Notes under the pieces: generated by a model
Told to the model about the DNA's origin: nothing
Seen by the model: only the letters and a program-made list of their open reading frames with translations
Database searches by the model: none
Shown here: in pieces, positions 8,983 through 18,209 of the stretch
How the letters are laid out: the number at the start of each line of letters is the position of its first letter
Position numbering within the stretch: position 1 is the stretch's first letter
Position numbers and translations under genes: made by a program
Origin: JAVBMJ01 sp031552535
GTDB taxonomy: Bacteria > Bacteroidota > Bacteroidia > Bacteroidales > Rikenellaceae
Assembly: GCA_031552535.1 (NCBI GenBank)
Contig: JAVBMJ010000025.1
Location: 1-64,000 of the forward strand
Length of the DNA: 64,000 bases
Direction: 5' to 3'

Positions 8983-9471
8983 TCACAACCTGTCACGACC
9001 CGGGTTTTCGTAATATTGGATAAACTCGAAACTGGCTTTATCCACAGCTTTGGTCAGCGTGTCGAACATCGCGATGAAGTCCTCGACCTTCAGCACGAAA
9101 ACGTCGGAAGAGCACACTATGCGGAATTCGTCCAACCTGATCCTGGCTCCGCTCACAGCATTATTGGCCTTCCGGACAGCAGTTATGGCTTTGTAAAATT
9201 CATACCCGTCGTCGCCCACCCGGAACATAGCCCCGGCATACTCTATAAACAACGGATTGCGGTCGGGCGACACCCAGATAACGCGCGAATTGCCGTCGAA
9301 CCAGATATTGCCATCGGAAACCACCGGATTCAGGCCGCGCCCCTTAAGGAAAGCGAAGATTTTGGCCCTCGCCGCCTTCTGGTGTTCGTCGTAGGGGTCC
9401 TGCTGTTGCTGTGCCATTGCCACACCCCCGGCGGAGAGGATAAAGAGGAATATAAAGATAATTTTTTTCAT
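8983..9471 (-). CDS. Secreted protein of unknown function
   Basis: 162 aa. A clean signal peptide (KKIIFIFLFILSAGGVAMA, cleaved before QQQQDP) shows export to the periplasm. The mature part is about 140 aa and mixed alpha/beta, with no Cys pair and no catalytic motif I recognise. Stretches such as GNIWFDGNSRVIWVSPD and GDDGYEFYKAITAVRKANN suggest a small single domain. It is monocistronic, convergent with batD and divergent from the AcpH-like gene. I do not recognise the family. Confidence 0.75.
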   Translation of the reverse strand: MKKIIFIFLFILSAGGVAMAQQQQDPYDEHQKAARAKIFAFLKGRGLNPVVSDGNIWFDGNSRVIWVSPDRNPLFIEYAGAMFRVGDDGYEFYKAITAVRKANNAVSGARIRLDEFRIVCSSDVFVLKVEDFIAMFDTLTKAVDKASFEFIQYYENPGRDRL

Positions 9472-9666
9472 GGTATACCATTTATAATTGACTGTAATAT
9501 ATCAATATCCAGCAATTTCTTTGCCACAATCGAACAGTGCGGAGTGGATTCGCGACGGTTTGTCCATAAAAATTTCACATGACCTGTCATGGGGGAGGAA
9601 CTTTATGTATATTGGAGAGATTTTTGACCATCTTTGCAACCTGTAAAGTAAGAGTCTGTCTACGGG

Positions 9667-10254
9667 ATGAATTATCTGGCCCACATATTTCTTTCGGGAA
9701 CCGACGGTCGCATACAGGTCGGCAACTTCATCGGCGATGCGGTGAAGGGAAACGCATACAAGGATTATCCGCAGACAATATCCGACGGGATCCGCCTCCA
9801 CCGGGCCATCGACTGTTTCACCGACAACCATCCGGCAATAAAAGCGGTCGTACGGTCGCTGAGACCACATTTCGGACGCTACTCGGGAGTGGTGTCGGAT
9901 ATATATTTCGATTATCTCCTGGCCTCACGCTTCAGTGAATTCTCCCGGGAGCCGCTCCGGCGTTTCACGCGACGATTCTACCGGTCGATGATCCTTAACC
10001 GGCGATACCTGCCAGAACGCATCAAACGTTTCATGTGGCACTTTATATTGACAAACAGACTTTACAAATACGCCACGCTGGAGGGAATCAGGGAATCGCT
10101 TGGGATTATGGTTACATACGGCCGGATGGAGATCCGGGTGGAAGAGGCAATAAGATATCTGGCCGCACATGAAGATGAACTATGGAGTGTATTCGAGCCA
10201 TTCTTCGGGGAGCTGTGCACGATGTGTCGCGAATTTCTTAAGGCGGACAGATAA
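9667..10254 (+). CDS. acpH: Acyl carrier protein phosphodiesterase-like (AcpH family)
   Basis: 195 aa, the usual AcpH length. The N-terminus MNYLAHIFLSG, followed by GNFIGDAVKG, GIRLHRAIDCFTDNHP and VVSDIYFDYLLA, gives the family's conserved His/Asp metal-binding pattern, that of the HD-like ACP hydrolases. The E. coli enzyme removes phosphopantetheine from holo-ACP, and the same reaction is plausible here. The DNA just upstream contains CATCTTTG (9629-9636), one mismatch from the TAnnTTTG promoter box, and a GAGTCTGTCT repeat end directly before the ATG. Confidence 0.88.
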   Translation: MNYLAHIFLSGTDGRIQVGNFIGDAVKGNAYKDYPQTISDGIRLHRAIDCFTDNHPAIKAVVRSLRPHFGRYSGVVSDIYFDYLLASRFSEFSREPLRRFTRRFYRSMILNRRYLPERIKRFMWHFILTNRLYKYATLEGIRESLGIMVTYGRMEIRVEEAIRYLAAHEDELWSVFEPFFGELCTMCREFLKADR

Positions 10255-10283
10255 CAAAGCCATCTGGAAAAGAAAAGAATCCG

Positions 10284-10291
10284 TACCTTTG
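10284..10291 (+). promoter_or_regulatory. Bacteroidetes -7 box for the 63-aa gene and uup
   Basis: TACCTTTG matches TAnnTTTG exactly and lies 24 nt before the ATG at 10316. No good -33 TTTG was found at the expected distance. Confidence 0.55.
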
Positions 10292-10315
10292 ACTTGTTAA
10301 ACTACAACACACAGC

Positions 10316-10507
10316 ATGACGAACTCCACAGCACGACAGCATAACTGCGTAAGTTGCCCGATACGGGCACGATATGAAAAATCGCCAAAATCCCTGACCG
10401 GAAGATTCTGGCGGTGGCATATAGGTTTCTGTCCCGGCTGGAAAAGGTATTTTGCCTCTCTGGACGAAAAAGACCGCGACGAACTCAGAGCAAAATACAA
10501 TCTGTAA
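10316..10507 (+). CDS. Small CxxCP protein conserved beside ABC-F genes (unknown function)
   Basis: 63 aa. The sequence has CVSCPIRARYEKSPKSLTGR, then WRWHIGFCPGWKRYF and an acidic C-terminus (SLDEKDRDELRAKYNL). Three Cys residues (one CxxC and one in FCPGW) could bind metal. I recall similar small proteins in other Bacteroidales, but their function is unknown to me. It ends 12 nt before the ABC-F ATPase start, so the two are probably co-transcribed from the promoter at 10284. Confidence 0.8.
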   Translation: MTNSTARQHNCVSCPIRARYEKSPKSLTGRFWRWHIGFCPGWKRYFASLDEKDRDELRAKYNL

Positions 10508-10519
10508 CCGCCCAGAAGG

Positions 10520-12400
10520 ATGATCAATTACCTCAGTATAGAAAATCTTGCCAAGTCGTTCGGCGATCTGGTGTTGTTCGATTCTTTGTCGATCTCCGTG
10601 GGCGAGGGCCAACGTATAGGCATCATAGCACGTAACGGAGCAGGCAAGACCACGTTACTCAACATCATAGCCGGGAAGGAGGATTACAGCGCGGGAGAGA
10701 TCACCTTCCATCGCGACCTGAAAGTGGCTTTCCTCCCGCAAGAGCCTGCATTCGAACCCGGCACGACGGTGATGGAAACGCTGTTAAGGGGTGAAGGGCC
10801 GGAGTTGAAGGCCATTGCCAGGTATGAAGCGAGTCTCTCTTCGGGCGATCACAACGCCCTCGAACAGGCAATCGCCGACATGGATGCACTCGGCGCATGG
10901 AACTACGAAGCGCGCGTGAAACAGATCCTGACCCGGCTTAAAATCGGGAACTTCAATCAACCTGCCGGCCAGTTGTCGGGAGGACAAGCCAAACGCCTTG
11001 CGCTGGCCGGGGCTCTGATTTCGGACCCGGAGCTGCTGATCCTCGACGAACCTACCAACCACCTCGACATGGAGATGACGCGCTGGCTCGAAGAGTATAT
11101 TGTCTCTTCGGGGATTGCGCTGCTGATGGTCACCCACGACCGTTGGTTTCTCGACAGGGTCTGCACGGGAATCATAGAGATAGATAACCGTCGCGCATAT
11201 GCCTACAATGGCAACTACTCCTACTTCCTTGAAAAGAAGCAGGAGCGGCTCGATGCCGAAACTGCCGGAAGGGAGAGCGACCGCAACCTTTACCGCAAGG
11301 AAATAGAATGGATGCGCCGGCAGCCGCAGGCGCGCGCCACCAAAGCGCGTGCAAGAATCGAGTCGTTCCATGAGTTGGAGGAACGCCTGCGCCGCGAACG
11401 CGATGCGGGAAAGGTACGTTTGGATGTAAAGGCGGCATATATAGGGAAAAAAATATTCGAAGTCAAAGGGCTTTCGAAAAGCTACGGCGAACGGGTGATA
11501 TTGAAAAATTTCGACTACCTGTTTGCGCGTTACGAAAAAATGGGGATTGTGGGCGACAACGGCACCGGCAAGTCTACTTTTATCAAGATACTGCTGGGAC
11601 TCGTGCAGCCCGACAGCGGAACGATAGACATAGGCGAAACAGTCCGTTTCGGCTACTACTCGCAGCAGGGGATAGAGTTCGACCCGGAGGCGCGGGTCAT
11701 CGACGTGGTGACGCAAATCGCCGAAAGCGTCGAGTTGGGTGACGGCCGGCGTATGAGCGCCTCACAGTTTCTGCAATATTTCCTGTTTACGCCCCAAACG
11801 CAATACAACCCGGTGGGTAAACTAAGCGGTGGCGAGCGCCGGCGCCTGTACCTGTGCACGATATTGATGCGCAGCCCTAATTTCCTCGTCCTGGACGAAC
11901 CTACAAACGACCTGGACATAATGACGCTGCAGGTTCTTGAGGAGTATCTGTCTGGATATGGCGGCTGCCTGATCACAATTTCACACGACCGCTACTTCAT
12001 GGACAAGGTAGCCGACCACCTGCTGGTATTCGAGGGAGAAGGCAAGATCAAAGATTTCCCGGGCTCTTACAGCGACTTTCTCGACTGGCTACGCCTGCGT
12101 GAGGTCCGGGAACAGGACCCGGCACAAAAAAACGCTCCGAAGCCTGTCCGGGCGGAACGTAACCCACCGGCACGTGAGCGTAAGAAACTAACATATGCCC
12201 AACGCAAAGAGATGGAGGCACTCGAAAGCGGCCTGCCCGCATTGGAAAGCGAGAAAGCGGCACTGGAACAGCAGATGAGTGGCGGCGATCTTTCCATGGA
12301 AGAACTTACGGCCAAAAGCCGGCGCATAGCCGAACTTGTCGACTGCATCGACCGCGACTCTATGCGCTGGCTCGAACTGAGCGAAATAGAATGCCAATAA
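10520..12400 (+). CDS. uup: ABC-F ATPase, Uup subfamily
   Basis: 626 aa with two ABC domains: Walker A RNGAGKTT and GDNGTGKST, signatures LSGGQAKRLALAGAL and LSGGERRRLYLCTIL, and Walker B LLILDEPTNHLD and FLVLDEPTNDLD. The linker between them is charged and basic (RRQPQARATKARARIESF), as in the ABC-F family. The LQYFLFTP segment and the C-terminal coiled coil (about residues 555-620) point to Uup rather than EttA or YheS. No membrane segments are present. Uup proteins act on the ribosome or on DNA-related processes; the exact role here is unknown. Confidence 0.9.
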   Translation: MINYLSIENLAKSFGDLVLFDSLSISVGEGQRIGIIARNGAGKTTLLNIIAGKEDYSAGEITFHRDLKVAFLPQEPAFEPGTTVMETLLRGEGPELKAIARYEASLSSGDHNALEQAIADMDALGAWNYEARVKQILTRLKIGNFNQPAGQLSGGQAKRLALAGALISDPELLILDEPTNHLDMEMTRWLEEYIVSSGIALLMVTHDRWFLDRVCTGIIEIDNRRAYAYNGNYSYFLEKKQERLDAETAGRESDRNLYRKEIEWMRRQPQARATKARARIESFHELEERLRRERDAGKVRLDVKAAYIGKKIFEVKGLSKSYGERVILKNFDYLFARYEKMGIVGDNGTGKSTFIKILLGLVQPDSGTIDIGETVRFGYYSQQGIEFDPEARVIDVVTQIAESVELGDGRRMSASQFLQYFLFTPQTQYNPVGKLSGGERRRLYLCTILMRSPNFLVLDEPTNDLDIMTLQVLEEYLSGYGGCLITISHDRYFMDKVADHLLVFEGEGKIKDFPGSYSDFLDWLRLREVREQDPAQKNAPKPVRAERNPPARERKKLTYAQRKEMEALESGLPALESEKAALEQQMSGGDLSMEELTAKSRRIAELVDCIDRDSMRWLELSEIECQ

Positions 12401-12763
12401 CCGGATTAAGAGCCTATCTGAAATTCAACTAAGTAATGTGAAATAATTATTGCGATATTATTTGAGACTTATTTCGAGATGGATTTTGATTTTTGAAAAA
12501 GGAGCTTGGCGGGCCAAGTGACTGATGAAAAAACAAAAATCTCAAAAAATATTGATAAAACAAAAAATCATAGTCCCTGGAATATCCCAATAATTGTTGA
12601 GCATTACTTATATAACATATTGCAGCGTTTCGGCACTCAATTTGCCGTTTTTTAGAAACTGTTTAAATTTCCAATAGGAAATTAGACAAACTCTTAAAAA
12701 CTGTTTCTCAAACAGTTTCTAAGCGCTATCTTAATCATTTCAGATCCAATCACCGGGAATAAC
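12401..12763. other. AT-rich intergenic region of 363 bp with a short repeat
   Basis: No ORF with protein-like composition was found. It contains a GAGCCTATCTGAAATT fragment just after uup, an AT-rich stretch (12430-12640) with no recognised signal, and a 67-bp palindromic repeat at 12654-12720. Confidence 0.7.
12654..12720. repeat. MITE-like short element (copy F)
   Basis: Perfect 11-bp terminal inverted repeats AGAAACTGTTT (12654-12664) and AAACAGTTTCT (12710-12720) bound a 67-bp element. Inside are the hairpin AATTTCC-AATA-GGAAATT and AAACTGTTT-CTC-AAACAGTTT (12698-12718). Confidence 0.75.
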
Positions 12764-13774
12764 ATGGCAATACAATGGATAGAACTTAGAGAACGGTTTG
12801 TCAGAGAGAGTATTTCCCTCTCTGAACGTATCGCGGCCAATCGTAAAAAAATATTAGGGCTTTATGGCACTTCCGGAGAGTTCTGCGGGAGTTTGAACCT
12901 GACAGTCATCGATAACCCCGATGATGGCAGGTTCAAGGAGACTTACGATTTTTATGCAGGCTTTTTCCCGTTGGAGGAGGAGCGCGACACATTGCCCGGA
13001 TTTCGCCGGATAATGGCGCTCAATTTCGACGCAGACTATCAACACCGCATGTCGCCGTTCCGCGAAACATGGATTATGGCTCATTTGGCGGATGGCGAGA
13101 CTATTGCGGGTGTAAACTTTGCCATATACACGATGCCCGGCGACGTTGTGCACAGATATGGGGTGGGAAGCACACTGCATGTGACATACATTTTTGTTAA
13201 AAAGGAGTACCGCAGCCTTGGAGTGGCAGGCTACCTGCTGCGAAAGATGGAGGAATATGCCGCACATTGGGTCGCCACAGTCAGTCCTCATGGAGAAGCG
13301 GCAGGCGGGACGGTTATTTTATGTGAACAGAATGCGCCCGAACTGATGAGCCCGGAGGAGTATTTTGCCGATTGTATAGATGCGGGTATCGACCAGTGCG
13401 ACAGGTTGGCATGGTGGGACAGGAAAGGATATAAACGGCTTAACATAAATTATGTACAACCGGCACTGAATTGTGGCGGTAACCCATGCGAAGCCTTGAC
13501 GCTGAATATGAAAACCGCCACACGCACGACCATCCAGGGCGGATTGCTGTTAGAGCATATAAGGCGCTTCTTCGAACTTTCCGTATTGAAAGGCTCCGAT
13601 CCTATGAAGATACCCTACTTTCGCAGCCTGAGCGCCTACCTGTTGTCTTCGCCCGAAATCGGAACAAGTGGAAACGAGGAGTATTACATGTGTCTTAAGA
13701 CGGCCTACTACGACGGCGGCTATAATTCGCGCGATGTTCCGTTGTTTGAATTTCCACAAAGGAGCACATGGTGA
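12764..13774 (+). CDS. GNAT-like acetyltransferase-domain protein of unknown role
   Basis: 336 aa, no signal peptide. The central part has a GNAT motif A pattern: VTYIFVKKEYRSLGVAGYL, with the R-x-x-G-x-A acetyl-CoA loop at about residues 152-158, followed by LRKMEEYA. The rest (TSGEFCGSLNLTV before it; DQCDRLAWWDRKGYKRLNI after it) resembles the C-terminal beta strand of GNATs, but I cannot name a family. It converges on the next gene and overlaps it by 55 nt. The substrate is unknown; the pairing with another GNAT-like gene suggests a shared process. Confidence 0.7.
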   Translation: MAIQWIELRERFVRESISLSERIAANRKKILGLYGTSGEFCGSLNLTVIDNPDDGRFKETYDFYAGFFPLEEERDTLPGFRRIMALNFDADYQHRMSPFRETWIMAHLADGETIAGVNFAIYTMPGDVVHRYGVGSTLHVTYIFVKKEYRSLGVAGYLLRKMEEYAAHWVATVSPHGEAAGGTVILCEQNAPELMSPEEYFADCIDAGIDQCDRLAWWDRKGYKRLNINYVQPALNCGGNPCEALTLNMKTATRTTIQGGLLLEHIRRFFELSVLKGSDPMKIPYFRSLSAYLLSSPEIGTSGNEEYYMCLKTAYYDGGYNSRDVPLFEFPQRSTW

Positions 13775-15783
13775 TCGCCATGCCGTGCGGCCATCTCCTC
13801 CGTCTGATCACCAGAATGGTTACGAACCAGCCATACGTTGCCCGTGGCCTCGTTCAGCGGTTTGAATCCGTCGGGCATCCACCGCTGGGTTATGGATTTG
13901 CGCTCTTTATCTGTCACGCAATAGCACAGTGCCCTGAATAGAATGGTGCCTGGCCAGTGGGTGGTATACTCCCTTAGGTCACGTTCCATGCAGTTGCGCG
14001 CTTCGTTCATCAAGGCTCCGCGTATTCCGCGGCGGGTGTCCCTGACCACCAGGTCCTCCACCACAGCCCACCCCGGTTTCTCCCTGACGCAGTACATCGA
14101 CAAAATCCCTACTATCGTACCCTTGCCATCCATCGCGGCGATAAGGTAATAACACAGATTGCCCGTTTTGCGCCTGCGCATCTTCGAGAGCATGCTTTCG
14201 AGCGACTGGCCTCCTGCCGACAGTCCGCACGACTGGAAGTATGTATTGGCGTAAAAATCGCCTAATTTGCGCCTGTCTTCTTCACTGGTATAGTTCAACT
14301 CGCGGACCTTTATATCAACGAAATAATTGTCGAAAGCATTCAGAATGGTCGCTATTGAGAATTTTCCCGAGGCTTCGCCCGCAATGTGGTCATTGTACCA
14401 CTCTGCCGACGCTTCTCCGGCGGATTGCTTCTCCTGGAGCCTGGCAATGAAGGCTTCCTCCACATCTTCGTTCATCGAAATGCAATAACGATACCTGCGC
14501 TCGCGGGCTTTCTCTTTAGGATCGAGAGCGGCCAAAGTGTCGAAATGCTGAAACACTTTGTTTATCAGGCATTTTATGAGGAATGTATAGTTGCCTTTAT
14601 TAGGCAGGTTGGCATGCTCAAAAAAAGTTATCGTCCGCTCGGGAGAGAATGTGTCCTCATAATTATCGCGGTCGAGGATAAACATGATCCATATATAGGC
14701 CGAGAAGAAATAGTTGTGGGTTTCCTCTTCTCTGGCGACATAATGCCGTTCGAAATCCTTGAAGCGGAATGCGAACTGGATTTTCGACGAATCCTGTGAG
14801 AGGCGCTCAAAGAAAGGGATGCTCCCTTCGTCGATAGTTTCGCGGCATCTGGCCGTAAAACCTTCCGTGTCTACCAGAAATCCGGTTATAGTGCCATGTA
14901 ACCCAAACGTGTCACGTTGTCTGCGAAGCTGTTCCCACACCCCGTCATCTCCATTTATTATCACATTGACCGAATTGGCCTCGTCGCCATAGCCGTAGAG
15001 AATAAGCCGCAGGTGTGATGACTGGTTGTCGAGACGCACCCGGTAACTTGGCCCCCACATAAGCCAGTTGTATGAGAAATAGAGCTCCGAAGGCAATATT
15101 CTCTCCCTGTTGTCTTTCCCGGCTTGCTCTTCGGCGGTGAGTGTCGCATAGTAGTTGACCAGTATTCTCTTCCAGTCGTCGTCGAAACGTTTGGTAAGGC
15201 CCGATATGAACGACATCGGGGCCAGATACCCGTCCGAAATGGACACCGGCACAAGGAATGAAAGCGGCTCATCTTTCGTATTACGCGTCATTTTAAGGTA
15301 TAGCCTGTTCTCACGCAAAGCATCGAAATAGTTCCTCACCGTATCCGAGAAACCGTCGGAATTAAGGGCCGAACAGTTGTCGACCATGATCGGTTTCAAC
15401 TCGTCGGTGATTCCTTTCTCGAAATAATCCTTGTAGCGGCGCATTCCGATACGGAAATCGCTCCAATGCCCACTCCACCACTTGCGGTCCTGATGTACGC
15501 CGCCGCTTGCCACAATGGCAGTTTCGATGAACGATCTCACGATATTGAGTTTCTTCTGTTTATCGAACGAGGTGGTGAGTGCCCAAAGGCAATAAATCCC
15601 GGGCACGCCTATCGGCCTGAGCACCCGGCGCTGCAGGCGGTATAGCGGCGAAAATTGCAGGCAAAAGTAAAACAACGCTATAATAACAGCGGCCAGTATG
15701 ACCAGGTTGCCAAGGTCGTCGACCACTTGCGCCACCGGTCTTACGGCATCGGTGTAGAAATCGGTAAAAGTACACGGTATCAT
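13720..15783 (-). CDS. Large membrane-anchored protein with C-terminal GNAT-like domain
   Basis: About 687 aa from the ATG at 15783; a TTG at 15819 is in frame upstream. One transmembrane helix lies near the N-terminus (LGNLVILAAVIIALFYFCLQF). The long middle part (about residues 50-490) is soluble and rich in aromatic and charged residues, and I recognise nothing in it. The C-terminal part has GTIVGILSMYCVREKPGWAV, then EDLVVRDTRRGIRGALMNEA, a GNAT strand-helix with the R-R-G-I-R-G acetyl-CoA loop. The gene overlaps the convergent GNAT-like gene by 55 nt. No function is claimed. Confidence 0.7.
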   Translation of the reverse strand: MIPCTFTDFYTDAVRPVAQVVDDLGNLVILAAVIIALFYFCLQFSPLYRLQRRVLRPIGVPGIYCLWALTTSFDKQKKLNIVRSFIETAIVASGGVHQDRKWWSGHWSDFRIGMRRYKDYFEKGITDELKPIMVDNCSALNSDGFSDTVRNYFDALRENRLYLKMTRNTKDEPLSFLVPVSISDGYLAPMSFISGLTKRFDDDWKRILVNYYATLTAEEQAGKDNRERILPSELYFSYNWLMWGPSYRVRLDNQSSHLRLILYGYGDEANSVNVIINGDDGVWEQLRRQRDTFGLHGTITGFLVDTEGFTARCRETIDEGSIPFFERLSQDSSKIQFAFRFKDFERHYVAREEETHNYFFSAYIWIMFILDRDNYEDTFSPERTITFFEHANLPNKGNYTFLIKCLINKVFQHFDTLAALDPKEKARERRYRYCISMNEDVEEAFIARLQEKQSAGEASAEWYNDHIAGEASGKFSIATILNAFDNYFVDIKVRELNYTSEEDRRKLGDFYANTYFQSCGLSAGGQSLESMLSKMRRRKTGNLCYYLIAAMDGKGTIVGILSMYCVREKPGWAVVEDLVVRDTRRGIRGALMNEARNCMERDLREYTTHWPGTILFRALCYCVTDKERKSITQRWMPDGFKPLNEATGNVWLVRNHSGDQTEEMAARHGDHHVLLCGNSNNGTSREL

Positions 15784-15905
15784 GGCAGAGATCTTTTTGA
15801 TTTTTCCGGAGAATCCCAATCGCCTGCTTTCGTCCGGGAAACGGGAAGCAATGTGCTAAAGTAATAAAAACTGTGGAAATTGTGCCAAATTAGCGCGCAT
15901 AAAAA

Positions 15906-15942
15906 ATGAGGTTGCCTCAAAATCATTTTGAGACAACCTCAT
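15906..15942 (-). terminator. Intrinsic terminator of the Dcp-type peptidase gene
   Basis: A 17-base arm (15906-15922) pairs with 15926-15942 with one mismatch. On the minus strand it is followed by a T run, so it terminates the peptidase transcript. Confidence 0.85.
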
Positions 15943-16006
15943 CGGGGCTGAATATACAGCCAGGAAAAGCATGCCCCGGCCGGCATCCATCAGATAAAAG
16001 CTACTC

Positions 16007-18145
16007 TTACTTCACCGCAGGCGCAGTGGCGGCCGGAGTTATCAATCCGCGCTTACGGAGCAACGGTTCACGGCGTGGTTCGGCTTTGCGGAAATTGGTG
16101 TAAAGCACCATACCATCTTCCAAGCCCCCCTTCGACAGCAATTCGCGTCGGAAATCACTGGCAACTTTACGGCTGAAAATATCGCCGCTCTCGACAAACG
16201 CCTCATAAGCGTCCTTATCGAGCACCTCGGCCCAGATATAACTGTAATATCCGGCCGAATATCCTCCATCAAAAATATGGCTGAAGTAAGGGTAGCGGTA
16301 ACGCGGAGCTATTTCACCGATCAGGCCGCGGCGCACATTGAGCGACTCCGACTCGAAAGCATTCACATCAAATGGTTTATATTCGGCAGTAGTATGAAGG
16401 TCCATATCGGAGAACGAAGCGGCGAGATACTCCGTCGTAGCGAATCCCTGATTGAAAAGCGAACTTTTGGTAATCTTCTCTATAAGGTTCCCGGGCATGG
16501 GCGTATTGCCTGCGTAGTGCAGGGCATATCTGCGCAACATTGCAGGTTCGACCGCCCAGTTCTCCATGATCTGCGACGGGAGCTCCACAAAGTCGCGCTC
16601 CACACCGCCCAGGCCGTAATAAGGCACATCCTGAAACAATCCGTGCAGCGCGTGCCCGAACTCGTGGAAGAACGTCTCCACCTCGTCGAGGTTCAACAAT
16701 GGGGGTATATTACTGCTTTCGGCACGTGTAAAATTACAAACGATACTCACGACGGGCGAAACCCTCACGCCATTTTTGTATCCCTGCTCCCTGAACGAGG
16801 TACACCACGCTCCACCGCGTTTGCCGGCACGCGGATGCATGTCGAGATAAAGCACCCCGAGGTGGGAATTATTCGTGTCAAGCACCTCGTAGACCGAGCA
16901 CTCCTTATGGTATACCGGTGCGCCGGGCAGCGGACGGAACGTGATCCCATAGAGACGGTTTGAAAGATCGAATATACCCTGGCGTACATTCTCAAGCGCA
17001 AAATAGGGACGCAACATCTCCTCGTCGAGGTCGTATTTCGCCTTGCGCACCTTCTCGGCATAGTACCACCAATCCCACGACTGGAAATCCCCGTCGCCCG
17101 TCTCCCTAAGTTTTATGGCCTTCATCTCTTCGAGTTCGGCTCCGGCGCTCTTTAACGCAGGCGTCCACAGCTCATCCAACAGCGAGTAGACATTGGAGGG
17201 AGTTTTGGCCATCTCGTCGTCGAGCACCCAGGCGGCGTGGCTCGGGAACCCGAGCAGGTGGGCCCGCTCGGTACGCAGGCGTGTTATGTCATTTATGATC
17301 TGCTTATTGTCTGTGGAATCGCCGTGATTACAACGCTCCAGATAGCCGCGATATAGCTTTTCGCGCAGGTCGCGATGCGGCGAATAGGTGATGAACGGAA
17401 TCAGGCTGGGCTTGTTGAGGGTGAATACCCACCCTTTTTTCTTCATCTCTTTGGCTGTGGCCGCGGCGGCGTCCTTCATCCCTCCCGGAAGCCCTTCAAC
17501 CCCTACGGAATCCAACTCGAGGATGAACGACTTGTTATCCGCCAACAGGTTGTTGCCGAATTTAACCCCCAACACGGCCAGCTCTCCGTTGACCTCCTGC
17601 AGACGGGATTTCTGCGGCCCGTCGAGCAACGCACCCGAACGCACAAATCCCTTATAGGTTTTCTCAAGCAGCCTCATCCGGGCATGGTCGAGATCCAGCG
17701 AGGCACGCTTGTCGTAAACAGCCTTCAAACGGGCAAACAGCCCGTCGTTAAGCATTATGCGGTCGCTATGCGCCGACAACAACGGGGAAACTTCTTCTTC
17801 GATCTTCTGCATCTCGGGAGAAGTCTCGGCACCCGAAATATTGAAAAATACGCTGCTCACATCGCGCAACATCATTCCCGCGGTATCGAGCGCCAATATC
17901 ACGTTGTCGAACGACGGCTCGTCGCTGTTGCCGACAATCGCCTCGATCTCGGCATCGTGGCGCTTCATAGCCTCCTCGAAAGCAGGCATATAGTGTTCGG
18001 TTTTGATCTTGTCGAATGGTGGCACCCCGAACGGAGTATCCCACACGGTAAAGAACGGGTTGTCTGAGGTCACCTTGTTTTTATCACAAGAGCTTAGCTG
18101 AGTAATCATTACGGTCATGATTAAAAATAACACTGTTTTTTTCAT
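16007..18145 (-). CDS. dcp: M3-family peptidyl-dipeptidase (Dcp-like) lipoprotein
   Basis: 712 aa from the ATG at 18145. The N-terminus (KKTVLFLIMTVMITQLSSC) is a lipoprotein signal, placing it in the envelope. The zinc site is VETFFHEFGHALHG, the HEFGH form of HExxH used by M3 peptidases. Length and the regions DNPFFTVWDTPFGVPPFDKI and YVPF-type substrate strands fit Dcp, which removes dipeptides from the C-terminus of oligopeptides. The gene is monocistronic with its own promoter (18185-18192) and terminator (15906-15942). It diverges from rsmE, and the two 5' regions overlap. Confidence 0.92.
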   Translation of the reverse strand: MKKTVLFLIMTVMITQLSSCDKNKVTSDNPFFTVWDTPFGVPPFDKIKTEHYMPAFEEAMKRHDAEIEAIVGNSDEPSFDNVILALDTAGMMLRDVSSVFFNISGAETSPEMQKIEEEVSPLLSAHSDRIMLNDGLFARLKAVYDKRASLDLDHARMRLLEKTYKGFVRSGALLDGPQKSRLQEVNGELAVLGVKFGNNLLADNKSFILELDSVGVEGLPGGMKDAAAATAKEMKKKGWVFTLNKPSLIPFITYSPHRDLREKLYRGYLERCNHGDSTDNKQIINDITRLRTERAHLLGFPSHAAWVLDDEMAKTPSNVYSLLDELWTPALKSAGAELEEMKAIKLRETGDGDFQSWDWWYYAEKVRKAKYDLDEEMLRPYFALENVRQGIFDLSNRLYGITFRPLPGAPVYHKECSVYEVLDTNNSHLGVLYLDMHPRAGKRGGAWCTSFREQGYKNGVRVSPVVSIVCNFTRAESSNIPPLLNLDEVETFFHEFGHALHGLFQDVPYYGLGGVERDFVELPSQIMENWAVEPAMLRRYALHYAGNTPMPGNLIEKITKSSLFNQGFATTEYLAASFSDMDLHTTAEYKPFDVNAFESESLNVRRGLIGEIAPRYRYPYFSHIFDGGYSAGYYSYIWAEVLDKDAYEAFVESGDIFSRKVASDFRRELLSKGGLEDGMVLYTNFRKAEPRREPLLRKRGLITPAATAPAVK

Positions 18146-18184
18146 ATCTTTGAGGGCTGATTTATGGATAAACCAAGTAAAGCA

Positions 18185-18192
18185 CAAAAGTA
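18185..18192 (-). promoter_or_regulatory. Minus-strand promoter of dcp
   Basis: On the minus strand this reads TACTTTTG, an exact TAnnTTTG match, with TTG (18213-18215) 20 nt upstream as a -33 box. That -33 box lies inside the first codons of the divergent rsmE. Confidence 0.6.
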
Positions 18193-18209
18193 AAAATAAG
18201 CATCAAGAA

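Noticed and set aside
12764..15783. GNAT pair as a toxin-antitoxin or defence system
   Set aside because: Sizes, convergent orientation and the lack of a small partner do not support it.
18117..18209. Longer N-terminus of RsmE
   Set aside because: The extra residues run through the dcp promoter and have no similarity to the family start.
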